Shown here piece after piece: positions 22,516 through 31,497 of a stretch of 32,060 nucleotides of DNA (position 1 is the first letter of the stretch; each line of letters begins with the position of its first letter). The notes under the pieces were generated by a model. That model saw only the letters and a list, made by a program, of their open reading frames with translations. It was not told where the DNA came from and did not search any database. The stretch is from Pseudacidovorax intermedius (GTDB taxonomy: Bacteria; Pseudomonadota; Gammaproteobacteria; Burkholderiales; Burkholderiaceae_C), in assembly GCF_001476815.1 (NCBI RefSeq), contig NZ_LDSL01000138.1, forward strand, positions 1 through 32,060, written 5' to 3'. The position numbers were made by a program, and so were the translations under genes.

Positions 22516-24116
22516 GACCGACCCTTCGCGTCCCCAGCCCCGTGCCCACACGGCTGCTGGCCGCGCTGCCTCTGGTGCTGGCCCTGGCGGCCTGCGGCGT
22601 CACCCGTCCGCCCGCGGCCGTGCAGACCCCCGTGCCCGCCCGCTGGACCAGCCCCGTGCCTGCCGACGCCCTGCCCCACCACGGCTCCGCCGCCGATCTC
22701 GCCCAATGGTGGCGCGCTGGCGGCGACCCTCTGCTGGCCGAACTGATCGAGGCGGCCCAGGCTGCCAGCCCCAACGTGGCCAGCGCGGCCGCGCGCGTGA
22801 CCGAGGCCCGCGGCGCCCGCACCCAGGCCGGCGCCGCCCTGGCGCCGCGGCTGGACGGCAACCTGTCGGCCACCCGCAGCGCCTCGCCCTTGAGTGGCGC
22901 CGCGCCGACCACGGGGACCACCACGACGACCAGCGGCACGAGCGTGCCGCCCGCCACCATCCTGCAGGCCACGCTGCAGCCCAGCTGGGAGATCGACCTC
23001 TTCGGCGGCCTGCGCGCCAGCCGCGATGCCGCCGATGCCCGCCTGGCGGCCGGCGAGGCCCGCTGGCACGACGCCCGCATCGCCGTGGCGGCCGAGACGG
23101 CCAATGCCTACTTCGCCGAGCGCGCCTGCGCCCGCCAGCTCACCGTGGCCGAGGCCGACACCCGCTCGCGCGCCGAGACGGCCCGGCTCACCGGCCTGTC
23201 GGCCGACGCCGGCTTCACCGCGCCGGCCGATGCCGCCCTGGCCCGGGCCAGCGCGGCCGATGCCTCGGCCCGGCTCACGCAGCAAGGTGCGCAGTGCCGC
23301 ATCCTGCGCCACGGCCTGGTGGCCCTGACCGGTCTCCCGGCCGAGGAACTGGCGCTGCGGCTCGACGCCCAGTCCACCACGCCCGCCCTGCCCGCGCCAC
23401 CGATGGTGGAGGCGGTGCCCGCCCAGGCCCTGGCGCAGCGGCCCGACGTGTTCGCAGCCGAACGTGCCGTGGCCGCCGCCAGCGGCGAGGCCGGCGCCGC
23501 CCAGGCCCAGCGCTATCCGCGCCTGACGCTCAGCGGCAACGTCGGCCGGCTGCAGCTGCGCACGCAGGGCTTCCGCGCCTCGCTCGACACCTGGAGCGTG
23601 GGCCCGGTGGCGCTGGCGGTGCCCTTGTTCGACGGCGGCGTGTCGGCCGCCAATGCCGAGTCGGCCCGCGCCCGTTACGACGAGGCCGTGGTGCAGTACC
23701 GCGCCAGCGTGCGGCAGGCCGTGCGCGAGGTGGAAGAGGCGCTGACCAACCTCGACAGCACCCGCCAGCGCGCCGCCGATGCCGACACCGCCGTGCGCGG
23801 CTACCAGGCCAACTTCGACGCCGCGCAGTCGCGCTACCAGACCGGGCTGGCCAGCCTGTTCGAACTGGAGGATGCGCGCCGCACCCTGTTCGCCGCGCAG
23901 ACCGCGCGCGTGGCGCTGCAGCGCGAAAGCAGCGAAGCCTGGGTCGCGCTCTACCGCGCGGTGGGCGGCGGCTGGCAACGGCCCGGCGTCGACGCGGCAT
24001 CGGCATCCGCCAGCACGGCCGACGCATCGCGCACGGGCCCCGCCGCACCGACCGCGACCGCAAGCGCCACCACCGCCCCTGCCGCGTCCGTCGACCGGAC
24101 CGCGCCACGCCCCTGA
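22512..24116 (+). CDS. RND efflux outer-membrane lipoprotein (NodT/OprM family)
   Basis: A 534-residue lipoprotein. The signal peptide ends in the lipobox LALAAC (lipidated Cys at about residue 29). Two outer-membrane efflux repeats follow; the typical WEIDLFGGLRASRDAADARL and RPDVFAAERAVAAASGEAGAA stretches are visible. A Ser/Thr/Ala-rich tail of about 40 residues closes the protein and lacks obvious function. It would form the trimeric exit duct for the pump encoded two genes downstream. The order outer-membrane protein, adaptor, pump is the reverse of many mex/acr operons but common in this family. Confidence 0.93.
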   Translation: MRPTLRVPSPVPTRLLAALPLVLALAACGVTRPPAAVQTPVPARWTSPVPADALPHHGSAADLAQWWRAGGDPLLAELIEAAQAASPNVASAAARVTEARGARTQAGAALAPRLDGNLSATRSASPLSGAAPTTGTTTTTSGTSVPPATILQATLQPSWEIDLFGGLRASRDAADARLAAGEARWHDARIAVAAETANAYFAERACARQLTVAEADTRSRAETARLTGLSADAGFTAPADAALARASAADASARLTQQGAQCRILRHGLVALTGLPAEELALRLDAQSTTPALPAPPMVEAVPAQALAQRPDVFAAERAVAAASGEAGAAQAQRYPRLTLSGNVGRLQLRTQGFRASLDTWSVGPVALAVPLFDGGVSAANAESARARYDEAVVQYRASVRQAVREVEEALTNLDSTRQRAADADTAVRGYQANFDAAQSRYQTGLASLFELEDARRTLFAAQTARVALQRESSEAWVALYRAVGGGWQRPGVDAASASASTADASRTGPAAPTATASATTAPAASVDRTAPRP

Positions 24117-24144
24117 ATCCCGCACCGCGCACGGAACCCTCGCC

Positions 24145-25296
24145 ATGCAACGCTCCCGCCGCCCGCTCTTTCTCGTCATCCTCGTCGTGGCCGTCCTGGC
24201 CGTGGCCGCCTTCTTCCTGCTGCGCGGCAAGCCCGCCGACGGCGAGGCGAAGAAGGCCGACCAACCCGCCGCCACCGCCCGCCCCGCCCTCACCGTCACC
24301 GTCGTGCAGCCGCAGCCGGCCGAGCTGGTGGCCGGCCTGCCGGCCAACGGCAACATCGCCGCCTGGCAGGAGGCCGTCATCGGCTCCGAATCGGCCGGCC
24401 TGCGCCTGGCCGACGTGCGGGTGAACGTGGGCGACGTGGTCAGGAAGGGCCAGGTGCTGGCCACCTTCTCGGGCGACACGGTGAAGGCCGAGGTGGCCCA
24501 GGCCCGCGCCAGCCTGGCCGAGGCCGAGGCCGCCGCCGCCGACGCCGCCGCCAATGCCGATCGCGCCCGCACGCTGTCGGCCACCGGCGCGCTGAGCCAG
24601 GCGCAGATCAACCAGTACCTCACCACCGGCCAGACCGCCAAGGCCCGGGTCGAGGCCGCCCGCGCCGCGCTGCAGGCGCAGCAGGTGCGCCAGCGCAACA
24701 CGCAGGTGCTGGCGCCGGACGACGGCGTCATCTCCTCGCGCACCGCCACCGTGGGCGCGGTGGTGGGCTCGGGCGCCGAGCTGTTCCGCGTGGTGCGCCG
24801 CGGCCGGCTCGAATGGCGGGCCGAGGTCGCCTCCAACGAGCTGCCCAAGGTGCGCGTGGGCCAGAAGGCGCGTGTGACGGCCGCGAGCGGCGTCACCGTG
24901 GAAGGCACGGTGCGCGCCCTGGCGCCCACGGTCGATCCGCAGACGCGCAATGCGCTGGTCTACGTGGACCTGCCGGCCAACGGCGACGTGCGCGCCGGCA
25001 TGTATGCGCGCGGCGAATTCATGCTCGGCCGCATCGAGCAGCTCACCGTGCCGCAGTCGGCCGTGGTGGTGCGCGACGGCTTCGCCAGCGTCTTCGAGGT
25101 GGGCGCCGACGGCAAGGTGGCCATGCGCCGCGTGACCGCCGGCCAGCGCGCGGGCGACCGCATCGCCATCGCCGAGGGCGTGACGCCGCAGATGAAGCTG
25201 GTCGAGCGCGGTGCCGCCTTCCTCAACGACGGCGACGTGGTGCAGGTGCAGGGCCAGCCTGCGTCGGCGGCGGCCGCGCCGGCGCCCAAGCAGTGA
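24145..25296 (+). CDS. RND efflux periplasmic adaptor (membrane-fusion protein)
   Basis: A 383-residue protein with an N-terminal membrane helix (residues ~6-26), then lipoyl half (GLRLADVRVNVGDVVRKGQVLA), a short Ala-rich helical hairpin (~115-180), second lipoyl half (APDDGVISSRTATVGAVV), beta-barrel and membrane-proximal domain (RAGMYARGEFMLG, VPQSAVVVRDG). It links the inner-membrane pump to the outer-membrane duct. It lies 28 bases after the lipoprotein gene and 16 bases before the pump gene. Confidence 0.93.
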   Translation: MQRSRRPLFLVILVVAVLAVAAFFLLRGKPADGEAKKADQPAATARPALTVTVVQPQPAELVAGLPANGNIAAWQEAVIGSESAGLRLADVRVNVGDVVRKGQVLATFSGDTVKAEVAQARASLAEAEAAAADAAANADRARTLSATGALSQAQINQYLTTGQTAKARVEAARAALQAQQVRQRNTQVLAPDDGVISSRTATVGAVVGSGAELFRVVRRGRLEWRAEVASNELPKVRVGQKARVTAASGVTVEGTVRALAPTVDPQTRNALVYVDLPANGDVRAGMYARGEFMLGRIEQLTVPQSAVVVRDGFASVFEVGADGKVAMRRVTAGQRAGDRIAIAEGVTPQMKLVERGAAFLNDGDVVQVQGQPASAAAAPAPKQ

Positions 25297-25312
25297 CGCA
25301 GGAGCCAAGCGC

Positions 25313-28300
25313 ATGAACCTTTCCGCCTGGTCGATCCGCAACCCCATTCCGGCGGCGATGCTCTTCGTCCTGCTGACGCTGGCAGGGCTGCTGTCCTTCA
25401 AGTCCATGAAGGTGCAGAACTTCCCGGACATGGACCTGCCGGTGGTGGTCGTCACCGCCGCCCTGCCCGGCGCCGCGCCGGGGCAGCTCGAAAGCGACGT
25501 GGCGCGCAAGATCGAGAACGCCATCGCCACCATCCAGGGCGTCAAGCACATCACGTCCACGCTGGTCGATGGGCAGGCCACCATCGCCACCGAGTTCGAG
25601 CTGGAGAAGCCCGTGCAGGAGGCCGTGGACGACGTGCGCTCGGCCGTGAGCCGCGTGCGCGCCGACCTGCCGGCCGACCTGCGCGACCCCATCGTGGCCA
25701 AGCTGGAGCTGTCCTCGCAGCCGGTGCAGGCCTATGCCATCGCCTCCGACAACTGGGACGACGAGCAGCTGTCGTGGTTCGTCGACGACGTGCTGTCGCG
25801 CCGCATGCTGGCGGTGCCGGGCGTGGGCGCCATCACTCGCGTGGGTGGCGTGACGCGCGAGGTGCGCGTCGCGCTCGATCCGGCGCGCATGCAGTCGCTG
25901 GGCATCACGGCCGCGGCGGTCTCGCGCACGCTGCGCCAGGTGCAGATGGAGAGCGCCGGCGGCCGGGCCGAACTGGGCGGCGCCGAGCAGCCGCTGCGCA
26001 CCCTGGCCACCGCCAAGACGGCGGCCGAAGTGGCGGCCATGCAGATCCCGCTGGGCAACGGCCGCCATGCGCGCGTGGACGAGGTGGCCACCGTCACCGA
26101 CACCACGGCCGAGCCGCGCGCCATGGCCCTGCTGGACGGCAAGCCGGTGATCGGCTTCGAGATCTCGCGCAGCCGCGGCGCCAGCGAGGTGGAGGTGGGC
26201 GACGGCGTGGAGAAGGCGCTGGACAAGCTCAAGGCCGACTACCCGCACCTCAGGCTGCAGCGCACCTTCGACTTCGTGGACATCGCCCGCGGCGAGTACG
26301 ACAGCTCCATGCGCCTGCTCTATGAAGGCGCGCTGCTGGCGGTGGTGGTGGTGTGGCTCTTTCTGCGCGACTGGCGGGCGACCATCGTCTCGGCGGTGGC
26401 GCTGCCGCTGTCGGTCATCCCGGCCTTCATCGGCATGTACCTGCTGGGCTTTTCCATCAACATCATCACGCTGCTGGCGCTGTCGCTGGTGGTGGGCATA
26501 TTGGTGGACGACGCCATCGTGGAGGTGGAGAACATCGTGCGCCACCTGCGCATGGGCAAGTCGCCCTACCAGGCGGCCATGGAGGCGGCCGACGAGATCG
26601 GCCTGGCGGTGATCGCCACCACCTTCACGCTGATCGCGGTGTTTCTACCGACGGCTTTCATGAGCGGCATTCCGGGCCGCTTCTTCAAGCAGTTCGGCTG
26701 GACGGCGGCGCTGGCGGTGTTCGCGTCTCTGGTGGTGGCGCGGCTGCTCACGCCCATGATGGCGGCCTACATCCTCAAGCCGCTGGTGGGCCACGACAAG
26801 GAGCCCGGCTGGATGCGCAGCTACATGCGCGCCTCGGCCTGGTGCCTGCGCCATCGCGGGCTCACGCTGCTGGGTGCGCTGGTGTTCTTCGTCGGCTCGC
26901 TGGCGCTGATTCCGCTGCTGCCCTCGGGCTTCATCCCGCCGGACAACAACGTGCAGACCCAGGTGACGCTGGAGCTGCCGCCCGGCAGCAAGCTGGCCGA
27001 CACGCGCCGCGCGGTCGAGGCCGCCAGCGAGCGCATCCGCAAGGTGGGCCACATCGAGAGCATCTACGTCGCCATCGGCGGCGGCGCGGCGGGCGCCGAC
27101 CCCATGGCCGGCGGCGCCGGCAGCGATCCGCGCAAGGCCACCCTGACGCTGCGCCTGGCGCCGCGCGGCGAGCGGCCGGTCAAGCAGGTGATCGAGCGCG
27201 AACTGCGCCAGGTCATGGCCGAGGTGCCGGGCGTGCGCGTCAAGGTGGGCCTGGGCGGCTCCAACGACAAGTACATCCTGGCGCTGTCCAGCGAGGACCC
27301 GCAGGCGCTGGCCACCGCGTCGCGCGACGTGGAGCGCGACCTGCGCACCATCCCCGGCGTGGGCAACGTGAGCTCCAACGCCAGCCTGGTGCGGCCCGAG
27401 ATCGCGGTGCGCCCCGACTTTGCCCGCGCCGCCGACCTGGGCGTGACCAGCAGCGACATTGCCGAGACGCTGCGCGTGGCCACGGTGGGCGACTACGAGC
27501 AGTACCTGCCCAAGCTCAATCTGGCGCAGCGGCAGGTGCCGATCGTGGTGCGGCTGGCCGACAGTGCGCGCGAGAACCTGTCGACGCTGGAGCGCCTGAC
27601 CGTCCCCGGCACGCGCGGCCCGGTGCGCCTGGGCGAAGTCGCCACGCTGGAGCCCGCGGGCGGCCCGGCCGTCATCAGCCGCTACGACCGCGCGCGCAAC
27701 GTCAACTTCGAGATCGAGCTGGGCGAGCGCGGCCTGGGCGAGGTGGCCGAGGCCATCCGCGAACTGCCGGCCATCCGGAACCTGCCGCCCAATGTGCGCA
27801 CCATCGACGTCGGCGACGCCGAGATGATGGGCGAGCTGTTCAGCAGCTTCGGTCTGGCCATGCTGACCGGCGTGCTGTGCATCTACATCGTGCTGGTGCT
27901 GCTGTTCAAGGACTTCCTGCAGCCGGCCACCATCCTGGCGGCCCTGCCGCTGTCGCTGGGCGGCGCCTTCGTGGCGTTGCTGCTGGCGGGCAAGAGCTTC
28001 TCGATGCCCTCGCTGATCGGGCTGGTGATGCTGATGGGCATCGCGACGAAGAACTCGATCCTGCTGGTGGAGTACGCCATCGTGGCCCGGCGCGGGCACG
28101 ACGGCAGCGACGGCCGGCCGGCCGCGGCGCCGATGAGCCGCTGGGACGCGCTGCTCGACGCCTGCCACAAGCGGGCCCGGCCGATCATCATGACCACGCT
28201 CGCCATGGGCGCCGGCATGATGCCCATCGCCCTGGCCTGGGGCGAGGCGGACATGAGCTTCCGCTCGCCGATGGCGGTGGCGGTGATCGGCGGGCTGGTC

Positions 28301-28468
28301 ACGTCCACCATCCTGAGCCTGCTGGTGATCCCGGCCACCTTCACCTACGTGGACGACCTGGAGCAGTGGCTCAAGCGGCTGTTCCGGCGCGGCCGGCCGG
28401 CCTCGGCGGACGACACCGCCGAAGGCCGCGACCATCCGGCGGCTACAGCACGTCCACCGGAATCTTGA
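25313..28468 (+). CDS. RND-family efflux pump, HAE-1 type
   Basis: A 1051-residue inner-membrane pump of normal length: one N-terminal helix, a large periplasmic loop, helices 2-6 (~335-540), central loop, second periplasmic loop, then the last helices (~865-1030). The proton-relay pair VDD in helix 4 (Asp399-Asp400) and the helix-10 lysine in GIATKNSILLVEY (Lys913) are present, so it should be proton-driven and active. Two Asp rather than a metal-type motif points to hydrophobic drug-like cargo (HAE-1). AGGAG lies 8 bases before ATG 25313. Its last 26 bases overlap the convergent MBL-fold gene. Confidence 0.94.
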   Translation: MNLSAWSIRNPIPAAMLFVLLTLAGLLSFKSMKVQNFPDMDLPVVVVTAALPGAAPGQLESDVARKIENAIATIQGVKHITSTLVDGQATIATEFELEKPVQEAVDDVRSAVSRVRADLPADLRDPIVAKLELSSQPVQAYAIASDNWDDEQLSWFVDDVLSRRMLAVPGVGAITRVGGVTREVRVALDPARMQSLGITAAAVSRTLRQVQMESAGGRAELGGAEQPLRTLATAKTAAEVAAMQIPLGNGRHARVDEVATVTDTTAEPRAMALLDGKPVIGFEISRSRGASEVEVGDGVEKALDKLKADYPHLRLQRTFDFVDIARGEYDSSMRLLYEGALLAVVVVWLFLRDWRATIVSAVALPLSVIPAFIGMYLLGFSINIITLLALSLVVGILVDDAIVEVENIVRHLRMGKSPYQAAMEAADEIGLAVIATTFTLIAVFLPTAFMSGIPGRFFKQFGWTAALAVFASLVVARLLTPMMAAYILKPLVGHDKEPGWMRSYMRASAWCLRHRGLTLLGALVFFVGSLALIPLLPSGFIPPDNNVQTQVTLELPPGSKLADTRRAVEAASERIRKVGHIESIYVAIGGGAAGADPMAGGAGSDPRKATLTLRLAPRGERPVKQVIERELRQVMAEVPGVRVKVGLGGSNDKYILALSSEDPQALATASRDVERDLRTIPGVGNVSSNASLVRPEIAVRPDFARAADLGVTSSDIAETLRVATVGDYEQYLPKLNLAQRQVPIVVRLADSARENLSTLERLTVPGTRGPVRLGEVATLEPAGGPAVISRYDRARNVNFEIELGERGLGEVAEAIRELPAIRNLPPNVRTIDVGDAEMMGELFSSFGLAMLTGVLCIYIVLVLLFKDFLQPATILAALPLSLGGAFVALLLAGKSFSMPSLIGLVMLMGIATKNSILLVEYAIVARRGHDGSDGRPAAAPMSRWDALLDACHKRARPIIMTTLAMGAGMMPIALAWGEADMSFRSPMAVAVIGGLVTSTILSLLVIPATFTYVDDLEQWLKRLFRRGRPASADDTAEGRDHPAATARPPES

Positions 28469-29336
28469 GGTAGCGCACGCCGTTGGCCTCGGCCGGCGGC
28501 AGGGCTCCGGCGCGGATGTTGACCTGGATGGCCGGCAGGATCAGCACCGGCATGGTCAGCGTGGCATCGCGCGCCTGCCGCATGGCGACGAAGCCGGCCT
28601 CGTCCACGCCGTCGTGCAGGTGGATGTTGGCGCGGCGCTGCTCGGCCACCGTGGTTTCCCAGGCCGGCGCACGGCCCTCGGGCGGGTAGTCGTGGCACAG
28701 GAAGAGGCGCGTGGCCGGCGGCAGCGCCAGCAGCCGCGCCACCGAGCGGTAGAGCTGGTGCGCATCGCCGCCGGGAAAGTCGCAGCGCGCGCTGCCCACG
28801 TCGGGCATGAAAAGCGTGTCGCCCACGAAGGCCAGCTGCGCCGTGCCGGCCTCGTCCTCCACCACATAGGCCATGTCGGCCGGCGTGTGGCCGGGCACGT
28901 GCATGGCGCGCAGCCGCAGCGCGCCGACATGGAAGACCTCGTCGGGCTCGAACAGATGGCCGAACTGCGAGCCGTCGAGCGCGAAGCCCGGCTCCAGGTT
29001 GAACACCTTGTTGAACACGCCCTGCACCGTGCGGATGGCCGAGCCGATGGCGATGGTGCCGCCCAGCGCCTTCTGCAGGTAGGGCGCGGCCGAGAGGTGG
29101 TCGGCATGCGCATGCGTCTCCAGCAGCCACTGCACCGTGAGGCCATGGGCGCGGACGAAGTCGATGAGCCGGTCGGCCGAGTGCGTGGCCGTGCGGCCGG
29201 ACTTGGGGTCGTAGTCCAGCACCGAATCGACGATGGCGCAGGCCCCACCCTCGCGCTCGAAGAGCACATGGCTGATGGTGAAGGTGGCCGGGTCGAAGAA
29301 AGGCTGGACCCGGGCGGCGACAGGCTCGTCGGTCAT
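28443..29336 (-). CDS. MBL-fold persulfide dioxygenase-like hydrolase (BigR-operon Blh type)
   Basis: A 297-residue metallo-beta-lactamase-fold protein without signal peptide. The metal-site motifs are THAHADH (His75, His77, Asp79, His80), PGH (His150), GDTLF (Asp173) and LCHDYPPEGR. The GSARCDFPGGDA stretch is typical of the ETHE1/Blh persulfide dioxygenases, which oxidise glutathione persulfide to sulfite with one iron. AGGAG sits 6 bases before ATG 29336. It is divergent from a BigR-like regulator gene with the operator between, matching the sulfide-responsive BigR unit known from Xylella and Agrobacterium. Confidence 0.88.
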   Translation of the reverse strand: MTDEPVAARVQPFFDPATFTISHVLFEREGGACAIVDSVLDYDPKSGRTATHSADRLIDFVRAHGLTVQWLLETHAHADHLSAAPYLQKALGGTIAIGSAIRTVQGVFNKVFNLEPGFALDGSQFGHLFEPDEVFHVGALRLRAMHVPGHTPADMAYVVEDEAGTAQLAFVGDTLFMPDVGSARCDFPGGDAHQLYRSVARLLALPPATRLFLCHDYPPEGRAPAWETTVAEQRRANIHLHDGVDEAGFVAMRQARDATLTMPVLILPAIQVNIRAGALPPAEANGVRYLKIPVDVL

Positions 29337-29376
29337 CGGTGGCTCCTGGAAAGCAAGAGATGCGGAAAGGACTGGA

Positions 29377-29419
29377 CAACAGTTTATTGAACGATAGTTT
29401 ATTTTTCAATAAACTGTTG
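29377..29419. promoter_or_regulatory. BigR-type operator: three AT-rich half-sites in the divergent promoter
   Basis: CAACAGTTTATTGAA (29377-29391) and its exact reverse complement (29405-29419) form a perfect 15-bp inverted repeat with 13 bases between. Inside it, a further AGTTTATT (29396-29403) makes a second perfect dyad with AATAAACT (29408-29415). The site ends 3 bases before the regulator ATG and covers the AT-rich promoter region of both genes, as expected for ArsR-family repression. Confidence 0.85.
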
Positions 29420-29422
29420 GCC

Positions 29423-29779
29423 ATGCCACGCGCTGCAACGACCTCTGCCGACCTGCATCACGACGCCACGCCCGGCCCCGAGGCGCTGGCCCAGCTGCGC
29501 GCCTCCGCCGGCCGCGCCTGCGCCCTGCTCAAGGCCATGGCCAATGAAGACCGCCTGCTGCTGCTGTGCATGCTGGCCGAAGGCGAGCGCAACGTCGGCG
29601 AGTTGCAGGCCGCCACCGGCATCGTGCAGCCCAGCCTGTCGCAGCAGCTGGGCGTGCTGCGCGAAGAAGGCCTGGTGCAGACGCGGCGCGAGGGCAAGTT
29701 CATCTACTACGCGCTGGCCAGCACCGAGGTGCTGCGGCTGATGCAGGCGCTGCATGCCAGCTTCTGTGCGCCGCAGTGA
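29423..29779 (+). CDS. ArsR-family persulfide-responsive repressor, BigR/SqrR-like
   Basis: A 118-residue winged-helix regulator. The helix-turn-helix is about residues 56-78 (VGELQAATGIVQPSLSQQLGVL) and the wing is RREGKFIYYAL. Cys49 (LLLLCML) and Cys115 (ASFCAPQ) match in context and in 66-residue spacing the Cys42/Cys108 pair of BigR, which form a disulfide or polysulfide link when sulfide accumulates and release DNA. ATG 29423 directly follows the operator; the upstream open frame is the operator itself. It is first of an operon with the two YeeE/YedE genes. Confidence 0.92.
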   Translation: MPRAATTSADLHHDATPGPEALAQLRASAGRACALLKAMANEDRLLLLCMLAEGERNVGELQAATGIVQPSLSQQLGVLREEGLVQTRREGKFIYYALASTEVLRLMQALHASFCAPQ

Positions 29780-29813
29780 GGCGGCTTCTCTTTTTCCATC
29801 CAGGACCCTTTCC

Positions 29814-30248
29814 ATGACCCTCGACTGGCTCCACTTCACGCCCTGGCGCTCGCTCGCTGGCGGCGCCCTCATCGGCCTCGCCGCCGCCCTGCTGGTGCTG
29901 GCCAATGGCCGCATCGCCGGCATCAGCGGCATCCTGGGCACGCTGGTGGGCCGGAGCGCGCCGGGCGAGCGCGCGTGGCGGCTGGCCTTCCTCATCGGGC
30001 TGCTGGCCGCGCCCATGGCGTGGCAGATCGGCGCCGCCCTGCCGGCCGCGCACATCGCGGCCAGCCCTGCGCTGCTGATCGCGGCTGGCCTGCTGGTGGG
30101 CCTGGGCACGCGCTATGCGAGCGGCTGCACCAGCGGCCATGGCGTGTGCGGGCTCTCGCGCGGCTCGGTGCGCTCGCTGGCCGCCACGCTCGCCTTCATG
30201 GCCGCCGGCTTTGCCACGGTCTTCCTGCTCCGCCATCTGATCGGATGA
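29814..30248 (+). CDS. YeeE/YedE-type membrane protein (PmpA-like), sulfur transport
   Basis: A 144-residue protein with four hydrophobic helices and the conserved cysteine motif ASGCTSGHGVCG (about residues 101-112). This is the first half of the split YeeE/YedE (DUF395) family, linked to uptake or export of thiosulfate-like or sulfide-derived sulfur. AGGA lies 9 bases before ATG 29814. It follows the repressor gene by 34 bases and its stop is 7 bases before the second half. Confidence 0.9.
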   Translation: MTLDWLHFTPWRSLAGGALIGLAAALLVLANGRIAGISGILGTLVGRSAPGERAWRLAFLIGLLAAPMAWQIGAALPAAHIAASPALLIAAGLLVGLGTRYASGCTSGHGVCGLSRGSVRSLAATLAFMAAGFATVFLLRHLIG

Positions 30249-30255
30249 ACCCGCC

Positions 30256-30690
30256 ATGCCTGCATTGACCGCCTTTCTCTCCGGCCTCGTCTTCGGCCTC
30301 GGCCTGCTGCTGTCCGGCATGGCCGACCCGGCCAAGGTGCTCGGCTTCCTGGACCTGGCCGGCCCCTGGGACTCGTCGCTCGCCTTCGTGATGGGCGGCG
30401 CCATCGCGGTCGCGGCACCGGCCTTCGCGCTGGCGCGGCGCCGCAGCCACGCGTTGCTGGGCGCGGCGATGCAGCTGCCCCAGGCCACGCGCATCGACCG
30501 CCGGCTGGTGCTGGGCAGCCTGGTCTTCGGCGCGGGCTGGGGCCTGGCGGGCTTCTGCCCCGGGCCAGCGCTGGTGAGCGCCGCCGCGGGCTACCGCGAG
30601 GCCTGGCTCTTCGTCGCGGCGATGGTGGCGGGCATGGCGCTGTTCTCGTGGCTGGAGAACGCCCGGCATCGGCGAGCGCAGACGGCCTGA
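30256..30690 (+). CDS. YeeE/YedE-type membrane protein (PmpB-like, DUF6691)
   Basis: A 144-residue protein with about four membrane helices and the motif LAGFCPGPALVSA that marks the second half of split YeeE/YedE transporters; an N-terminal LSGMADPAKVLGFLD is also typical. It would pair with the PmpA-like protein encoded just upstream to make one sulfur-compound channel. It is the last gene of the BigR unit, and ends 30 bases before the convergent DeoR gene; no terminator hairpin with a T run is visible there. Confidence 0.9.
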   Translation: MPALTAFLSGLVFGLGLLLSGMADPAKVLGFLDLAGPWDSSLAFVMGGAIAVAAPAFALARRRSHALLGAAMQLPQATRIDRRLVLGSLVFGAGWGLAGFCPGPALVSAAAGYREAWLFVAAMVAGMALFSWLENARHRRAQTA

Positions 30691-30720
30691 GCGCCAGGGC
30701 CGCTCGCCCGTTTCAGGCAT

Positions 30721-31497
30721 TCAGGCGAACACCACCTCGCAGCTCGACGCCATCAGCGCCGCCATGCCGGCGTGCCGGCGGGCCCGCGCATCGGTGACCA
30801 GCGTGTGCACGCTGCCGATGGGCGCGTAGGCGATGCGGCTGCGCTGGCCGATCTTGCTGTGGTCGGCCAGCACGATGCAGCGGTGCGCGGCCGCCACCAT
30901 GGCACGGGCCACTTCGGCCTCCGGCCGCTCGAAGCTGCTGGCCCCATGCTCGGCGCAGAGGCCGACGGGCGAGAGCAGCGCCACGTCGGCGCGGTAGCGC
31001 TGGATCTCCGCCACGGTCTGCGCGCCGCAGGTGGCGGGCACCTCCGTCAGCAGCTGGCCACCCAGCAGGACCACCTCGTTGGCGCGGCGGCTCTTCTCGT
31101 CGCGCGTGAGCTGCCGCGCCACCTCCAGCCCGTTGGTCACGATGGTCAAGCCGCTCAGGCCGGCCAGCTCCTGCGCCAGCAGCGCGGTGGTGGTGCCGGC
31201 GTCGATCAGCAGCGTCTGGCCGGGCCGCAGCAGGCGGGCGGCGGCGCGCGCGATGGTCTTCTTCTCGCGCGCCCGCGTGGCCTGGCGCACGGCCAGCGGC
31301 GCTTCGCGGCTGGACGCCTCCATGCCGACGCCGCCGCCGTGCACGCGGCGCAGGGCGCCCTCGGACTCCAGCGCCTGCAGGTCGCGCCGCACCGTTTCCC
31401 GCGACACCCCCAGCTCCTGCACCAGCCGGTCGGTGCTCACGGCGCCCTGGGTACTGAGCAGGCTGCGGATTCGGTGGATGCGGGCTTGTTGGAGCAT
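30721..31497 (-). CDS. DeoR-family transcriptional regulator
   Basis: A 258-residue protein, typical of the family. The N-terminal DeoR helix-turn-helix is residues ~4-56 (RIHRIRSLLSTQGAVS, ELGVSRETVRRDLQALE, LRRVHGGG). The sugar-phosphate-binding DeoRC domain (~75-235) contains LLIDAGTTTALLAQEL, TNGLEVARQL and ADHSKIG. Such regulators usually repress sugar or polyol catabolic genes and respond to phosphorylated sugars. No sugar gene is in the window, so its target is unknown. ATG 31497 (MLQQARIHRI) is preferred to starts further upstream that would add a non-conserved Arg-rich leader. Confidence 0.92.
   Translation of the reverse strand: MLQQARIHRIRSLLSTQGAVSTDRLVQELGVSRETVRRDLQALESEGALRRVHGGGVGMEASSREAPLAVRQATRAREKKTIARAAARLLRPGQTLLIDAGTTTALLAQELAGLSGLTIVTNGLEVARQLTRDEKSRRANEVVLLGGQLLTEVPATCGAQTVAEIQRYRADVALLSPVGLCAEHGASSFERPEAEVARAMVAAAHRCIVLADHSKIGQRSRIAYAPIGSVHTLVTDARARRHAGMAALMASSCEVVFA

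Noticed and set aside
26353-28473. A 706-codon plus-strand frame inside the RND pump gene.
   Set aside because: It is a frame-shifted reading of the pump, full of Arg, Gly and Ala; the pump frame has all catalytic residues and full length.
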